From the NCBI GenBank assembly GCA_030704615.1, contig CM060733.1, positions 16,246,001-16,310,000 on the forward strand: a stretch of 64,000 nt of DNA, given 5' to 3'. Numbering within the stretch: position 1 is the stretch's first letter; the number at the start of each line of letters is the position of its first letter. The notes under the pieces were generated by a model that worked only from the letters and a program-made list of their open reading frames with translations, ran no database searches and was not told the origin of the DNA. The position numbers were made by a program, and so were the translations under genes. Below, piece after piece: positions 44,054 to 56,522 of this stretch. The stretch is from Takakia lepidozioides. Its lineage: Eukaryota > Streptophyta > Takakiopsida > Takakiales > Takakiaceae.

Positions 44054-44703
44054 TGGACAAAATAATGTCCACCTACGTACGAAATCAACGATTTTTGAAA
44101 ACGCTTCTAAACTGTCAATAATATAGGGTCTATGTAAACTCAATTGTGTCAATCCAATGGTTGAATGTTTTTTTTTTTTTTTTTTTGGTCAATTTATGTA
44201 CTCAATACTGGCTCACGATCTGCCTTTCATTGTAGGTTTGTGCAAATTCATGCAATTGTTTGCTAAGATTCAAGAGTGGAGAAGAGCACTCCAAACTCAT
44301 GACCAATTGCCGCCGTTGCAATCGTCCCAAGTGGAGATAGTTGTTCCAAAGAGATCCATGGATAGATGTGCGCAATTTATGTCGAGCTGTGAGTTGATAC
44401 ATTGTGTAGTAGCTTGAGTGTAATTTACAATTCTAGAAAGCAAACGCGGCGAGGTGGTAGCACTGTATGGGCAAAGAACTCAAACAAAAATACAACAATG
44501 GAGTTACCTGCTGGGGAACAAGGATGCGACATATGCAATGTGAACGTGGGTAGGGCTAACTTACGCGGTAAGCTAGCCATGTGGGTAGAGAAAGGTCAAT
44601 AAAAAAAGGGAGAGAATTTTTTTTTTCTTGTCACGAAAAGGTCTTGGGACAGCACGCCAAATATAAAAGTTTGCGATGTCGGGCTGTGCTGCCAAGGGGA
44701 TGA
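44054..44703. other. Intergenic, no gene recognised
   Basis: Spacer between piggyBac and the GPAT repeat. It includes a poly-T run near 44168 and short ORFs without domains. Confidence 0.5.
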
Positions 44704-45030
44704 TAGCTTTGAGGACCCGGAGAAGCAGAGGGTGGCGGACGAGGTAATAATAAGACCTAAGTTGGACGCGCCAGGCCAGAGCACAGGTCCTTGTCAACGA
44801 GGGTTGACTGACCAGTGTCCCAGTATATTACCCCGCACACTGCGCTCACTCCCTCACACCATCACTCTCTCTCATCGCCTCCCTTCCTCCCCACCCGCTC
44901 TTCCCCGCTACCACCACCCTCATCTCTCTCTCTCTCTCTCCGACGTGTCTGACAAATACACTGAGCTACACTCCGTCATCGGCCTCTGCACTACCCACAC
45001 AGATCGGGTCTTCCTCAACACCATAATACC
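44704..45030 (+). promoter_or_regulatory. GPAT promoter and 5' leader (left copy)
   Basis: About 330 bp precede the ATG. A TATA-like AGTATATTACC lies at about 44821-44831, followed by a pyrimidine-rich leader with an uninterrupted CT run (about 44921-44941). Only this much upstream sequence is shared with the right arm, so regulatory elements further upstream differ between the two genes. Confidence 0.5.
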
Positions 45031-46560
45031 ATGGGTCCGAAGGCGAAGATATCTGGGCCGGAGCCTTTCGATTACATTGAGAAATGCAGCTCCGATGGAC
45101 GAGAGAAACAGACCGTGATATCCGATTTGGATGGCACCCTGGTCAGAGGGCGGAGCTCATTTCCCTACTTCATGCTGGTGGCATTCGAGGCCGGCGGCTT
45201 TCTCCGTTCCCTCCTCCTCCTCCTCTTCGCCCCCATTGCTTGGTTCCTTTATCACTTCGTCTCAGAAGCAGCAGGGATCCAGGTGTTAGTCTTTGTCACC
45301 TTTGCTGGTCTCAAAGTGACTCAAATTGAGACTGTAGCGCGCGCGGTTCTGCCAAAGTTCTACTGCGAGGATCTGCACCCAGAGACATGGCGTGTGTTTT
45401 CCTCCTTTGGGAAGCGCTATGTTCTGACTGCCAATCCCCGCATAATGGTGGAGACCTTTGCAAAGGAGTATCTGGGTGCCGATGCGGTGCTTGGGTCCGA
45501 GATCGAGGTGACCAGGAACGGGCGCGCAACAGGTTTCCTCAAAGCCCCCGGTGTCCTTGTGGGTGTGAAGAAAGAAATTGCTTTGAAGGCAGCTTTCGGG
45601 GACGATGCACCGGACGTTGGCCTGGGCGACCGCAAGACTGACCACCCCTTCATGGCTCTGTGCAAGGAAGGCTACGTGGTGCCCGCCAACAAGGTACAAG
45701 CTGTGCAAAAGGAGGAGCTGCCGAAGCCGATCGTGTTCCACGACGGGCGGCTTGTGCAACGCCCTACTCCACTCAACGCTCTTCTCACCCTCGTCTGGAT
45801 GCCTATCGGTTTCCTTCTTGCCGTGCTTCGGATTGCTGCAGGGTCCTTGCTCCCCATGTCCTTGACATACTACGCTTACGTTGCCCTCGGGGTGCGTGTA
45901 AAGGTCACGGGAACACCCCCACCTGCAGTGAAGGATGGAAAGCAGGGAGTCCTGTTTATCTGCTCCCATCGGACCTTGTTGGACCCCATCTTCCTGTCGG
46001 TAGCCCTCGGGCGACCTATCACAGCAGTCACATACTCCATTTCACGTGTCTCGGAGGCCCTTTCCCCAATCAAGACGGTTGCTTTGACTCGCAACAGAGA
46101 GCAAGATGCTGCCAACATCAGCAAGCTTTTGGAAGAAGGAGACTTAGCCATCTGCCCAGAGGGAACAACATGCCGGGAGCCATTTCTCCTACGATTCTCA
46201 GCGCTTTTTGCGGAGCTGACGGACAAGATCGCCCCCGTGGCGATGTTCAACAGAATGTCCATGTTCCACGGCACGACCGCCACAGGGTGGAAGGGCATGG
46301 ATCCTTTCTTCTTCTTCATGAACCCAAGACCTGTCTACGAGGTTACATTTTTGAACCAACTGCCTATGGAGCTTACATGTGCGGGTGGAAAAACATCGGT
46401 GGAGGTAGCCAACTACATCCAAAGGGTTATTGCAGGGACACTGAGTTTCCAGTGCACAAACTTCACTCGCAGGGACAAGTACAAGGTTCTCGCTGGGAAT
46501 GACGGCAGCGTGCCCGCAAAGACCAAGTCGCATTCCACCGGCAAGATTACTAGTTGCTAG
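45031..46560 (+). CDS. GPAT: Glycerol-3-phosphate acyltransferase, land-plant cutin type (GPAT4/6/8-like)
   Basis: It transfers an acyl group from acyl-CoA to glycerol-3-phosphate at sn-2; family members with an active phosphatase domain release sn-2 monoacylglycerol for cutin. The 509-aa intronless ORF has an N-terminal HAD domain with DLDGTLV (D32, D34), Lys at 180-181 and GDRKTDHP (D200, D204). Hydrophobic segments span about 50-95 and 245-290, suggesting ER membrane anchoring. The PlsC acyltransferase has HRTLLD (H313, D318), RNREQD (354-359), PEGTTCREP (376-384) and a [13 protein letters not shown] block (403-415). The phosphatase residues are retained, which fits GPAT4/6/8 rather than GPAT5/7. 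Length is normal (about 500). The start is the first ATG after the leader. Confidence 0.95.
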   Translation: MGPKAKISGPEPFDYIEKCSSDGREKQTVISDLDGTLVRGRSSFPYFMLVAFEAGGFLRSLLLLLFAPIAWFLYHFVSEAAGIQVLVFVTFAGLKVTQIETVARAVLPKFYCEDLHPETWRVFSSFGKRYVLTANPRIMVETFAKEYLGADAVLGSEIEVTRNGRATGFLKAPGVLVGVKKEIALKAAFGDDAPDVGLGDRKTDHPFMALCKEGYVVPANKVQAVQKEELPKPIVFHDGRLVQRPTPLNALLTLVWMPIGFLLAVLRIAAGSLLPMSLTYYAYVALGVRVKVTGTPPPAVKDGKQGVLFICSHRTLLDPIFLSVALGRPITAVTYSISRVSEALSPIKTVALTRNREQDAANISKLLEEGDLAICPEGTTCREPFLLRFSALFAELTDKIAPVAMFNRMSMFHGTTATGWKGMDPFFFFMNPRPVYEVTFLNQLPMELTCAGGKTSVEVANYIQRVIAGTLSFQCTNFTRRDKYKVLAGNDGSVPAKTKSHSTGKITSC

Positions 46561-47066
46561 TGCCCGAACTCGGCCATTGTAAGCTGCCACCCCACCGATC
46601 TGAAGGAGACTGTTTTTCTTGCACGAATTCAGTGAATGGGTGTAACTTGATGGAGCGACTTGACTCGCTACTAAACTAGACCTTTGCCTGCGAGCTGCAG
46701 CCATTCATAGAATCTGCATTTCTCAATTCTTGGGATTTCTCTCAAAGAGAGAGGGCCCTTACTTTCAGTATACAGAACTTCACTGTAGAGTCGATCCATC
46801 CAAAACAATTGTAGTCTTAGAAACTCCAAATTTAGAAAACAGAGTTTCCCATTGTACATATTGTACCATGAAGAGAATTTGCGTACTGCACAACTTGCAG
46901 GTACCATCTTCAATTAATCAAATTGATCCTGGAGTTCAGATGATGTTCACGAATTGTTTCTTTCAGATGGTCGTCCTCCTCAGGACTCACAAAATTTATT
47001 GTGCCAACCCACGGTCATTCTCCTCGCTGACTGGATTACTCAATGGATCACGTCTTTGCTAACTGT

Positions 47067-48722
47067 ACATACATCGAGTAAATAGAGAAGTACCTGCATT
47101 GACATTCATTTTCAGCAGTAATTTACACCATGAATCTTGATCAGGATTGTGCTGCTATAGTCAACATTTCAAGAACCCCACCCCAAGTGGCAGACTGTCA
47201 AGAAGTTATGCCAGAAACTCATCTAGAGAGCTGGATACGAGCTTCACAAAAATTACCAGACTCCGTCATTTGGTATGTTTCGAGCTGTCAAGTGCAAGTT
47301 CCAGACTTCTTCATTTTACGTACATGGTTCTCGCCCGCTGGGAATGATGGTAGCGTGCCCACCAAGTCGCCAGTAGAAAGAGCTGACACTAGTTGGTACT
47401 TACACTTCCACTTCCCCATCAAAAGCTAACATGGTGCCCCGCTATTTTCTAACTTACAGAGATTACTATACAGAACGATGCCCATATGTCAAAACTCTAG
47501 AGCCTTTGAGCATCATTCTTGTTACACGAACTTTCAAACTCCAAGCTGTTAAACTTACTTTGCTTTCAGTTACTTTTGCTTTCAGCAATAGTTGAACAGT
47601 TTGAGGAGATCATCTAAGACTGAGAAACAGAGCATTTGTTAAGAACGATGTATTTATTCATAGCTCACTGCAGTAAACAGTTGCGGTCACTCTGAAGAGA
47701 ATATCTTGACCTGCCTACAACCCAAAACCCCATGGCCCTAAAGCTGTGAACAAGGCATGTCGATGGTACCTTGCTTAGCTCTCCTAGTTGTACACAGTAT
47801 TAGATGTGTCTCAAGAACTCGCCTGCAAAAACGAGCTTAAACAGAGCTGCCAATGATGTGAAGAGTTTGGAAGTTCTGCTCCAAAAGTCTCTTCTGCACA
47901 GTGCAGATGGACATAGGATGCTGACTTCGGTATTCCAGATATGTCAAACATTCTTTCTAGCACCAAGTCATTTCAATATGCATCACTTACTATCTAGACT
48001 AAATGCACTAGTTAAGAATCTTGAGTTTGTGAGATAAACAAAGATGGATCCGGATATGTATAGGCCTGGAAAGTGGGTGGAGTAGAAGCCAGCTGCGTAT
48101 GGGTTGCATAGTAGAAAGAGTGCTGGTCCTGGATTTTGAGGAAGTAGTTGTTCTGCAGAGAGGCTGTATGGTTTGAAGAAAGTTGAAACATACATATCTA
48201 CATGTCCTCGAGTTCCGCGTTCTCGAGTCTAGAAGAGAAGTTATGGGGGGCTAATTAGTGGGGGTTGGAGCAATTGCAATCTTGTCAAGAACATTATAGA
48301 GCTCTGGGAGGGGCGGCAAGCATCATTCCTCATTTTATGCTTGGCGACACCTGCATCATGTTTAGAGCTCTGATGCATGCATTAGAAATCCAAATACTTT
48401 TAACCTCCAATCGCTCTGGCTTGTTGGCTCTAGAGATCTTGTTCTCGAGAGGGCTTCTTTAGCAGCACCAATACCAGCCCTGAAATCAGCACTCGGTGAA
48501 CTTGCGACTTGGGTGGGCATAGGGGCTGTGCATGAGACTAATGGTGATTTTAGCGTTGACAGCCTGGTAGGTTTTTGCCCGGGCAAACCACTGTTTTCAA
48601 GGGTATGCGTAACCAATCCTCAAGAGCAGTGAATTAGTAAGTTTCACAGAGCTGGACAAAGTCTTGGTCTCTCATCCACGTAATGGTATCAACCCCCTTT
48701 TGGTGAGATTGACAACAAGCCT
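47067..48722. other. Spacer, no gene recognised (copy B)
   Basis: Counterpart of 937-2589; nothing recognisable. Confidence 0.6.
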
Positions 48723-49615
48723 GTGGTTGTATTTGCTGCAGATCATACCCACTACAGAGCAGCTGTGATTGAAGCAGGACCAGCTGGACTAGCAGTGGTG
48801 GCCACCTTGTTGGACACCGAATGTACACCCATCCTGTGGATTGATCCCCACTTCCAGGCCGGTCGCCTCTCCACGTACAAAGAAGTACCAAGCAATACCA
48901 AGGTGAAACTGTTTCAGCAGTTTGTGACAATTTTACCTAGCTTAGTGCAATTTCCTGACAAGGCTCTCTCTCCCTTTCTTGGGAGGGATCCTGACAGCGG
49001 GTGCCCTCTCTCTCTTGCAGTTGATGGTGAAGACTCTTATCCATGGCATATGGACAGTGGCTACATGCTGACCCCCTCTCACATTCCAAAACGGGTGGCC
49101 CCTTTCGATACAATTGAAATAGTGGGAAGCAGCCAAGTTCAGCTGTGCTGGTGGCGCTCAAGAATCTGCGTGAATGTGAACAACGACCTCAAAAGCTAAT
49201 CAACTTTTCTGGTCAGCCTCTATTGTACGCAAGCTACATGCCAGACAACTGGATTTTGTTTGATAATACAGGGCTCAAGGGAGTGGCGGCTGACTGGGCC
49301 AGGGTGAATTTGGAAACAGAGAAATTGGAAAGGGAGAAGCTTCTAGAACGTGTTTGTGTGAAGGATATGTGTATCAAAGAACAGGAGGAGCTTTGGAAGA
49401 AATGTACCAAACTTGTAGGTGCAGTTGGGTATAATCGACACCCCTTACCCAAAATTTCAGTGAATAGCCACCAACTGACTAAAGTTGAGTATGATCCACA
49501 TAGAGGGAAAATTGCTGATAGTCTTTTCAGATTTGGAACAGCATTTCCTGAGCAACAGTGGATCCCTATGGTAAGGAAGAGTATGCTGACGTGGGATTAT
49601 GGAAGTTCATGGAGT
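48723..49615 (+). pseudogene. FAD/NAD(P)-binding oxidoreductase fragment (copy B)
   Basis: Same fragment as 2590-3485. It has the VIEAGPAGL Rossmann segment with Glu replacing Gly, then GRLSTYKEVPSNTKVKLF, and a longer continuous piece at 49145-49684 (NETGLKG-type linker, ERVCVKDMCIKEQEELWKK, AFPEQQW). Internal stops and frame changes remain even here, so it was already broken before the duplication. It abuts Copia at about 49610. Confidence 0.6.
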
Positions 49616-50459
49616 ACTCACTGGTTTGCAAAAGCTCATTCCAAACTTATTCAAAATAGTTTGAATATACTTCTTCTGACTTAAGTGTAAAGTACCCTTG
49701 TCCCTGTCTCGTTCAACTTGAATACCCATAAAATAATGAATGTCTCTAAGATCCGTCATATCAAATGTAGCATGTAAACGTTGTTTTGCATGTTTCAATG
49801 CTTCCACATCATTGCTGACTAAAATTGAGTCATCTACATATAGTGCAATGAGTACAAACTTGTCCTCTTTGAATTTAATGTACACATTACTATCTGCTGG
49901 AGATGCCACAAAACCTTCAAAGATTAAATAACCATTAAACTTCTGGAACCAGGCTCGAGGTGACTGTTTCAAGCCATATAGGATTTTTATCAACTTACAG
50001 ACCAAGTCTTCTTCTCCTGGAGCAATGACCCTTGAGGCCGCTCCATATAAACCTCCTCCTCCAAATCTCCATTTAAGAAGGCGGTTTTCACGTCCATTTG
50101 ATGGACCTCCAGATTTGATAGTGCGGCAATAGCCAAAATAGTCATGATAGAAGATATCTTTGCAACAGGTGAAAATGTCTCATTATAATCCACTCCTTCT
50201 CTTTGAGAAAAGCTCTTGCAACTAGTCTGGCTTTATACCTTTCCACTGATCCATCTGCTTTAAGTTTGAGTTTATAGATCCACTTACATCCAACAGTCTT
50301 TCTCCCTTGTGGAAGTTTAGTTAGCTTCCAAGTACCATTCTTTAGTAAGGATGCAAACTCTTTATTCATAGCCTCTTGCCATCTTGACGACTCTCTACAA
50401 CTGAGAGCTTCCTTAAATGACATTGGCTCTTCATTTTCAACAAGCATTGTTTGTGACAA
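49607..50459 (-). pseudogene. Copia reverse transcriptase (copy B)
   Basis: Frames at 50142-50459, 49990-50193 and 49607-50005 give WQEAMNKEFASLLKNGTW, CKWIYKLKLKADGSVERYKA, VHQMDVKTAFLNGDLEEEVY, YGLKQSPRAWFQKF and LYVDDSILVSN with the catalytic YVDD. It ends at CKPVSTP; no RNase H follows. Confidence 0.9.
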
Positions 50460-50812
50460 ATCGAGAGATTTCTCTCTCTCATGGACCTGCGAACTTGGAT
50501 ATCAAGTTGAGCCCTAGGTGCTTGTAGTTGAGGTTGAGCCACTTGAACATTTGCTGGAATATTACTTGGCTATGGTGTCTCTATTTCCTCATCAGAGCCA
50601 GAGTCACAATCTTCGTCCATGTCCAAACCTAGATCCACATCTGATCCCTTCTCAGGCTCACCACCTCGAAGTGTCTTTGGTTTCCATGCTTCATTGAAAA
50701 CCACATCAGGACTAACTAACAAGACTTTGTTAGCTAGATCAAACAACCGATAGGATTTACTGGCTTCCGAATAACCCACAAAAATACTTCCTCTTCTCCT
50801 TAGATTCTTCCT

Positions 50813-51390
50813 TCACTGAGTGACCAGTCCAAACTTCTTCTGGTGTCTTCCTGGCACAGCACTTGTAGGTACCCTGTTTAATACATAGTTGGTCGTTTGC
50901 ACAACATCTGCCCACCATTTGTTGTCTAACCCACTATGCTTCAACATTGTCCTTGCTGCTTCTACCAATGACCGGTTCTTACGTTCAGCCACCCCGTTCT
51001 GCTCTGGGGTGTAATGAGCAGACAATTGATGCTCAATTCCTTCTCTCATGCAAAATTGAGCAAAAACATTTGACTTGTACTCCCCTCCATTGTCAGAGCG
51101 CAATTTCTTGACTCGCTTCCTGTCTGTGTTTCCACCAGAGACTTATAGATCTTGAACTTGTCTAAAACTTCACTTTTATTCTTCAGAAAACTAGTGTTCT
51201 TCTAGACAAATCATCTATGAACGTCATAAAGTATTTTGCTCCTCCAATTGATATTGTTTGCATGGGGCCGCAAACGTCTGAATGTACAAGTCCAACAACT
51301 CCACAGCACGACTTCCTCCTCCTTTAGGAAATAAATGCCTATGTTGTTTGCCAAATATGCACTCTTCACAAAAAGAGGTTCCAACTGAGC
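50813..51390 (-). pseudogene. Copia integrase (copy B)
   Basis: The core has LRSDNGGEYKSNVF (second Asp) and HYTPEQNGVAERKNRSLVE (Glu); the [11 protein letters not shown] first-Asp segment lies in another frame near 51190-51235. A full catalytic set is present across frames. A segment near 50800 is longer than in copy A by 17 bp. Confidence 0.85.
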
Positions 51391-51392
51391 AA

Positions 51393-51992
51393 TCAATATT
51401 GAAATCTTGAACCATGTTTTAGAATGCATAGACGTAGAGTTTTAATACTGAGATGGGCCAGCCTACGATGCCAAAGATCAACTCTTCTGTCTTTGACGAT
51501 TAAGGCACTTTCAGACGCTTTATCGACTAAAGAAGCACACAACTTATACAAGTTACCTTCTCTCACCCCCTTCGCCACCACATCTCCATCTGTTGTCTTC
51601 AAAAGACAATAATTAGCATAAAACTCAAGTTGTAATCCAGAGTCAGTAACTTTACTCACTGACAATAAATTCTTGGTCAACCCTGGAACAAATAACACAT
51701 CATCTATATACTTCTTTCTTTCTTCTTGCATAAAACAAATCTGGCCTTGACCCTGAATTATGTGACTACTGTCGTCTCCCAAGTAAAACTGCCGAACAAG
51801 ATCCCATTGTTTGTACTTTACAAACAGATCTTTGTTAGAGGTCATATGTTGAGAAGCCCCCGAGTCAATATACCAGTCATCAAGATCCTTTGAGAAAGAA
51901 GTAGAAAGAGCTGTAACAAATAATTTCTCACAATCAATACTATCAGCATCCTCCACTGAATGAGCTTGGGTATTTCCATCTCCCTTCTTCAT
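51393..51992 (-). pseudogene. Copia protease and pre-integrase region (copy B)
   Basis: It contains WYIDSGASQHMTSN (the DSGA catalytic loop), FVPGLTKNLLSVSKV and VDLWHRRLAHLSIKTL (GAG-pre-integrase). The frame is lost just after that at about 51420, where copy A keeps a slightly longer reading. Confidence 0.88.
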
Positions 51993-52157
51993 CTGCCCCT
52001 GTCATTCTCTTCCTACATTGCTTCGCCATGTGACCGACTTTCTTGCAATAAAAGCATTTACCCTTAAATTCTTTTTTCGTAGGTGTAAGCTTGACAAACC
52101 ATTTGATGATCCTTTTGTTGGTGTACTACTAAGACTCATATTGTTATTTTTATTTGC

Positions 52158-52823
52158 TTATGAGGTTCCTTTCTTTTTATTAAGACCTGATTTCCTTCCA
52201 GCAAATAAAGCAACACTCTCAGTTGTCCCAACCCCGAAATCTCTTCGCCTCATCTCTTCTTGTAGTAGCATTCCAGTTACCCTTTCTATAGTCAACGCTT
52301 GCTGACTACTAAGAGAAATGACTAGGCTATCAAAAGATTCTGGTAGACTACCTAATAAGGTGACTACCTGATCGTCTACAGACACAGGAGACCCTACCCC
52401 TGCCAATTGATCAATCAATGATCTAAAGTTACTAACATGCTCTGCTATAGATTCTGATTCAGACATTTTTAAACGGAGCAGTCGTCTTCTTAAATAAAGC
52501 TTAGAAGTAACATCTTTTGTTTCAAATACTGTCACTAAATGATCCCACGCTGCCTTAGATGTTGTAGCTTGACTAACGTGCAAAAGCTGAGAGTTTTTTA
52601 AGTTTAATAGGATTGATGCAAGTATTTTTCCATCTCTCTTCTCCCACTCTTTCACAACATTTTGATCTGTAGCAGCAGGCTTCGCTTCAGTCCCGTCTAC
52701 TATGGACCAAAGATCTCTATCTAATAATAGCATTCGGATCTTAAGCTTCCAAATATGGAAATTTTCTCCATAAAACGTATCTATTAAACGGAGTTTTCCC
52801 GAGTTCCTGACTACTCCAGCCAT
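52158..52823 (-). pseudogene. Copia gag (copy B)
   Basis: A 221-codon frame beginning MAGVVRNSGKLRLIDTFYGE with the FHIWKLKIRMLL motif of Copia gag (DUF4219/UBN2), then SKLYLRRRLLRLKMSE. The zinc knuckle CKKVGHMAKQC follows in a shifted frame near 52015-52060. In copy A this frame is broken at 6315. Confidence 0.88.
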
Positions 52824-52880
52824 GCTTACGAATTGATCTAGTTCTCTCTTAGAAACGACACTGTCTTTCCGCCTTGCTCT

Positions 52881-54483
52881 CTAAGTGGCTCTAATACTCG
52901 GCAGCCCCTTCATTGATGGTAAAAGGGATCTCGGGAGATCGAGGCCTCTTCTTCTTACCTTGTCAAGTCTATGGGATTTTAGGAAGTGTGACAGTACTTT
53001 TGACACATTTTTAGGGAAATGATATGATTTTTACATAAAAGCTTTCCTTTACTCTGTAACTCCTTCATTTCTTCTCTCTTGCTGCCTCTATATCTAAACA
53101 TCTTTGAAAATTTCAAGGCCAAGCCTAAAGCCATGGCCCTTCTGGGGTCTTAACTGCAGGGCAGATCACACACACAGCATACTGATGCTTGTGTGTAGGG
53201 CTCTCTAGAGGAAATCTGATTTAAGCCCAAACAAATTGTTAGTGCCCAGCAAACCAGGACTTGATTGGAGCAACGAAAACATTCTTAACATGAGGATTTT
53301 GCAGTGGTGCCAGCAGCAATCGAACCTGTACAGATCTGTAGTCCTACTCGGTTCCATGAAATTCAAAGAGACAACAGGTCTTCTGGGAGAAAACATGCAG
53401 CTGCATCCTCAATCAGAGGTGATGGGGATATCAAGATTGTCCTGTTTTGAAGAGCTTCCCTAGTCATTCGACTGCAGACAAGATTGTGGCACAGGTGTAG
53501 GGAGAATGCCCAATGAGCTGGAGACGGGAGATTCGTTTCCAGGCTCCGATCCAGACGTCTGCTAGCACCAGCCGTGGGACGCCCCATTGTCGATGAGCGC
53601 CTATTAATTATGAAAGTAAATTATGACTTGTCAAGCGTTGTCTGTTTCTAACTTCGACTTTCCAGGAATGGGCAGAAATACATCATGTGCGATTTCACTG
53701 TATATATTTCCGATGCACAAGCTGCAGTAGAAGAGCATACTTCCCAGTCACATCTGGAAGAGCCCGTGTGGTGTAGACAGGCCTCCTCTTGGCGACCCCC
53801 CGGATATGCGTCAACAGCATGCATCCCAGGTGTACAAATGTGGCCCAGGATCATGCACATTTCCTAGGTAAGATTTCATTTGAATTATCTGATGTCGATT
53901 CCGGTCCGTGGATGGTGGTGGAGAAGCTTCGTAGTTGGGAAATGCCAAATGTAATCTGAGCTGTAGGCTGCTCCGAGGAAAGTTGTTTAAAGTTACACTG
54001 AGTTTCCAAAAACATCCCTTGATTTTCAGCTCCCCAGGTGAGGCAATTTGGAGCTGAAACTGCAGCCTGGCCGGCTAACTGCCCGCTTTCAAGAAAAACA
54101 CGGAGATGATTTGGCAAGTCGGATCCGTATAGATTCATGATCCTGTATGTGTGTATTTGTTTTAATTAGAGAACACAAACCAGTTGAGCATTCATGAATG
54201 ACGATAACCGGTCATTGATCCTGAATTCAATCAGAGCTGCGAGTTGAACGACGTCGAGGACCAAGAACCCAGACTTTGATCTTGCTGTTAATAGTGCCGC
54301 ACCGCAACCAACGCTACCAGGAACTATCAGTCAGTGATATTGACGACTGAATATTTGGGGGATCTCATCATATCAAAGAGACATGCTTGCGTGAAACCGC
54401 CTTGTCAACAATGTTGACTATCCCAGCACAATCCTGAGGAAGATTCATGAATATCATTGCAGGTACTCGTGTCTATCTAATCC
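52881..54483. other. Spacer, no gene recognised (copy B)
   Basis: Counterpart of 6761-8333; nothing recognisable. Confidence 0.55.
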
Positions 54484-55007
54484 ACAGTTAGCAAAGACGT
54501 GATCCATTGAGTACTTCAACTGTCAGCTAGAAGAATGACCGTGGGTTGGCACAAAAAAATTTGTGAGTCCTGAGGAGGACGACCATCTGAAAGAAACAAT
54601 TCGTGAACATCATCTGAACTCCAGGATCAATTTGATTAATTGAAGATGGTACCTGCAAGTTGTGCAGTACGCAAATTCTCTTCATGGTACAATATGTACA
54701 ATGGGAAACTCTGTTTTCTAAATTTGGAGTTTCTAAGACTACAATTGTTTTGGATGGATCGACTCTACAGTGAAGTTCTGTATACTGAAAGTAAGGGCCC
54801 TCTCTCTTTGAGAGAAATCCCAAGAATTGAGAAACGCAGATTCTATGAATGGCTGCAGCTCGCAGGCAAAGGTCTAGTTTAGTAGCGAGTCAAGTCGCTC
54901 CATCAAGTTACACCCATTCACTGAATTCGTGCAAGAAAAACAGTCTCCTTCAGATCGGTGGGGTGGCAGCTTACAATGGCCGAGTTCGGGCACTAGCAAC
55001 TAGTAAT

Positions 55008-56522
55008 CTAGCCGGTGGAATGCGACTTGGTCTTTGCGGGCACGCTGCCGTCATTCCCAGCGAGAACCTTGTACTTGTCCCTGCGAGTGAAGTTTGTGCA
55101 CTGGAAACTCAGTGTCCCTGCAATAACCCTTTGGATGTAGTTGGCTACCTCCACCGATGTTTTTCCACCCGCACATGTAAGCTCCATAGGCAGTTGGTTC
55201 AAAAATGTAACCTCGTAGACAGGTCTTGGGTTCATGAAGAAGAAGAAAGGATCCATGCCCTTCCACCCTGTGGCGGTCGTGCCGTGGAACATGGACATTC
55301 TGTTGAACATCGCCACGGGGGCGATCTTGTCCGTCAGCTCCGCAAAAAGCGCTGAGAATCGTAGGAGAAATGGCTCCCGGCATGTTGTTCCCTCTGGGCA
55401 GATGGCTAAGTCTCCTTCTTCCAAAAGCTTGCTGATGTTGGCAGCATCTTGCTCTCTGTTGCGAGTCAAAGCAACCGTCTTGATTGGGGAAAGGGCCTCC
55501 GAGACACGTGAAATGGAGTATGTGACTGCTGTGATAGGTCGCCCGAGGGCTACCGACAGGAAGATGGGGTCCAACAAGGTCCGATGGGAGCAGATAAACA
55601 GGACTCCCTGCTTTCCATCCTTCACTGCAGGTGGGGGTGTTCCCGTGACCTTTACACGCACCCCGAGGGCAACGTAAGCGTAGTATGTCAAGGACATGGG
55701 GAGCAAGGACCCTGCAGCAATCCGAAGCACGGCAAGAAGGAAACCGATAGGCATCCAGACGAGGGTGAGAAGAGCGTTGAGTGGAGTAGGGCGTTGCACA
55801 AGCCGCCCGTCGTGGAACACGATCGGCTTCGGCAGCTCCTCCTTTTGCACAGCTTGTACCTTGTTGGCGGGCACCACGTAGCCTTCCTTGCACAGAGCCA
55901 TGAAGGGGTGGTCAGTCTTGCGGTCGCCCAGGCCAACGTCCGGTGCATCGTCCCCGAAAGCTGCCTTCAAAGCAATTTCTTTCTTCACACCCACAAGGAC
56001 ACCGGGGGCTTTGAGGAAACCTGTTGCGCGCCCGTTCCTGGTCACCTCGATCTCGGACCCAAGCACCGCATCGGCACCCAGATACTCCTTTGCAAAGGTC
56101 TCCACCATTATGCGGGGATTGGCAGTCAGAACATAGCGCTTCCCAAAGGAGGAAAACACACGCCATGTCTCTGGGTGCAGATCCTCGCAGTAGAACTTTG
56201 GCAGAACCGCGCGCGCTACAGTCTCAATTTGAGTCACTTTGAGACCAGCAAAGGTGACAAAGACTAACACCTGGATCCCTGCTGCTTCTGAGACGAAGTG
56301 ATAAAGGAACCAAGCAATGGGGGCGAAGAGGAGGAGGAGGAGGGAACGGAGAAAGCCGCCGGCCTCGAATGCCACCAGCATGAAGTAGGGAAATGAGCTC
56401 CGCCCTCTGACCAGGGTGCCATCCAAATCGGATATCACGGTCTGTTTCTCTCGTCCATCGGAGCTGCATTTCTCAATGTAATCGAAAGGCTCCGGCCCAG
56501 ATATCTTCGCCTTCGGACCCAT
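55008..56522 (-). CDS. GPAT: Glycerol-3-phosphate acyltransferase, right arm
   Basis: 504 residues, matching the left-arm protein at all active-site motifs (HAD DLDGTLV and GDRKTDHP; acyltransferase HRTLLD and PEGTTCREP). The only notable change is a C-terminal stop (TAG for AAG) that removes the last five residues (KITSC). The truncation is outside the catalytic domains, so activity is plausible. It is transcribed toward the left copy; the 3' ends are 8.4 kb apart. Confidence 0.95.
   Translation of the reverse strand: MGPKAKISGPEPFDYIEKCSSDGREKQTVISDLDGTLVRGRSSFPYFMLVAFEAGGFLRSLLLLLFAPIAWFLYHFVSEAAGIQVLVFVTFAGLKVTQIETVARAVLPKFYCEDLHPETWRVFSSFGKRYVLTANPRIMVETFAKEYLGADAVLGSEIEVTRNGRATGFLKAPGVLVGVKKEIALKAAFGDDAPDVGLGDRKTDHPFMALCKEGYVVPANKVQAVQKEELPKPIVFHDGRLVQRPTPLNALLTLVWMPIGFLLAVLRIAAGSLLPMSLTYYAYVALGVRVKVTGTPPPAVKDGKQGVLFICSHRTLLDPIFLSVALGRPITAVTYSISRVSEALSPIKTVALTRNREQDAANISKLLEEGDLAICPEGTTCREPFLLRFSALFAELTDKIAPVAMFNRMSMFHGTTATGWKGMDPFFFFMNPRPVYEVTFLNQLPMELTCAGGKTSVEVANYIQRVIAGTLSFQCTNFTRRDKYKVLAGNDGSVPAKTKSHSTG

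Larger units (their letters stand above)
44704..47066 (+). repeat. Inverted-repeat arm, copy B left
   Basis: 2363 bp, from TAGCTTTGAGGACCCGG to CTTTGCTAACTGT. It is nearly identical to the reverse complement of 54484-56849, and it carries the whole GPAT gene and about 330 bp upstream. Confidence 0.95.
49607..52880 (-). mobile_element. Truncated Ty1/Copia retrotransposon (copy B)
   Basis: Better preserved than 3471-6760 but with the same 3' truncation after the CKPVSTP segment. Components in element order: gag, zinc knuckle, protease, integrase, RT. No LTR pair or RNase H. It lies in the spacer of the GPAT inverted repeat, minus strand. Confidence 0.92.

Noticed and set aside
44440-44480. Possible tRNA gene (GGCGAGGTGGTAGCAC)
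   Set aside because: There is an A-box-like stretch only; no B box or cloverleaf follows.
45286-45969. 227-codon ORF antisense to GPAT
   Set aside because: It is a shadow of the GPAT codons, repeated antisense to every GPAT copy, with no domain.
45660-46502. 280-codon ORF overlapping GPAT in another frame
   Set aside because: Same strand, alternate frame of a clear gene; the composition is low-quality and no motif is seen.
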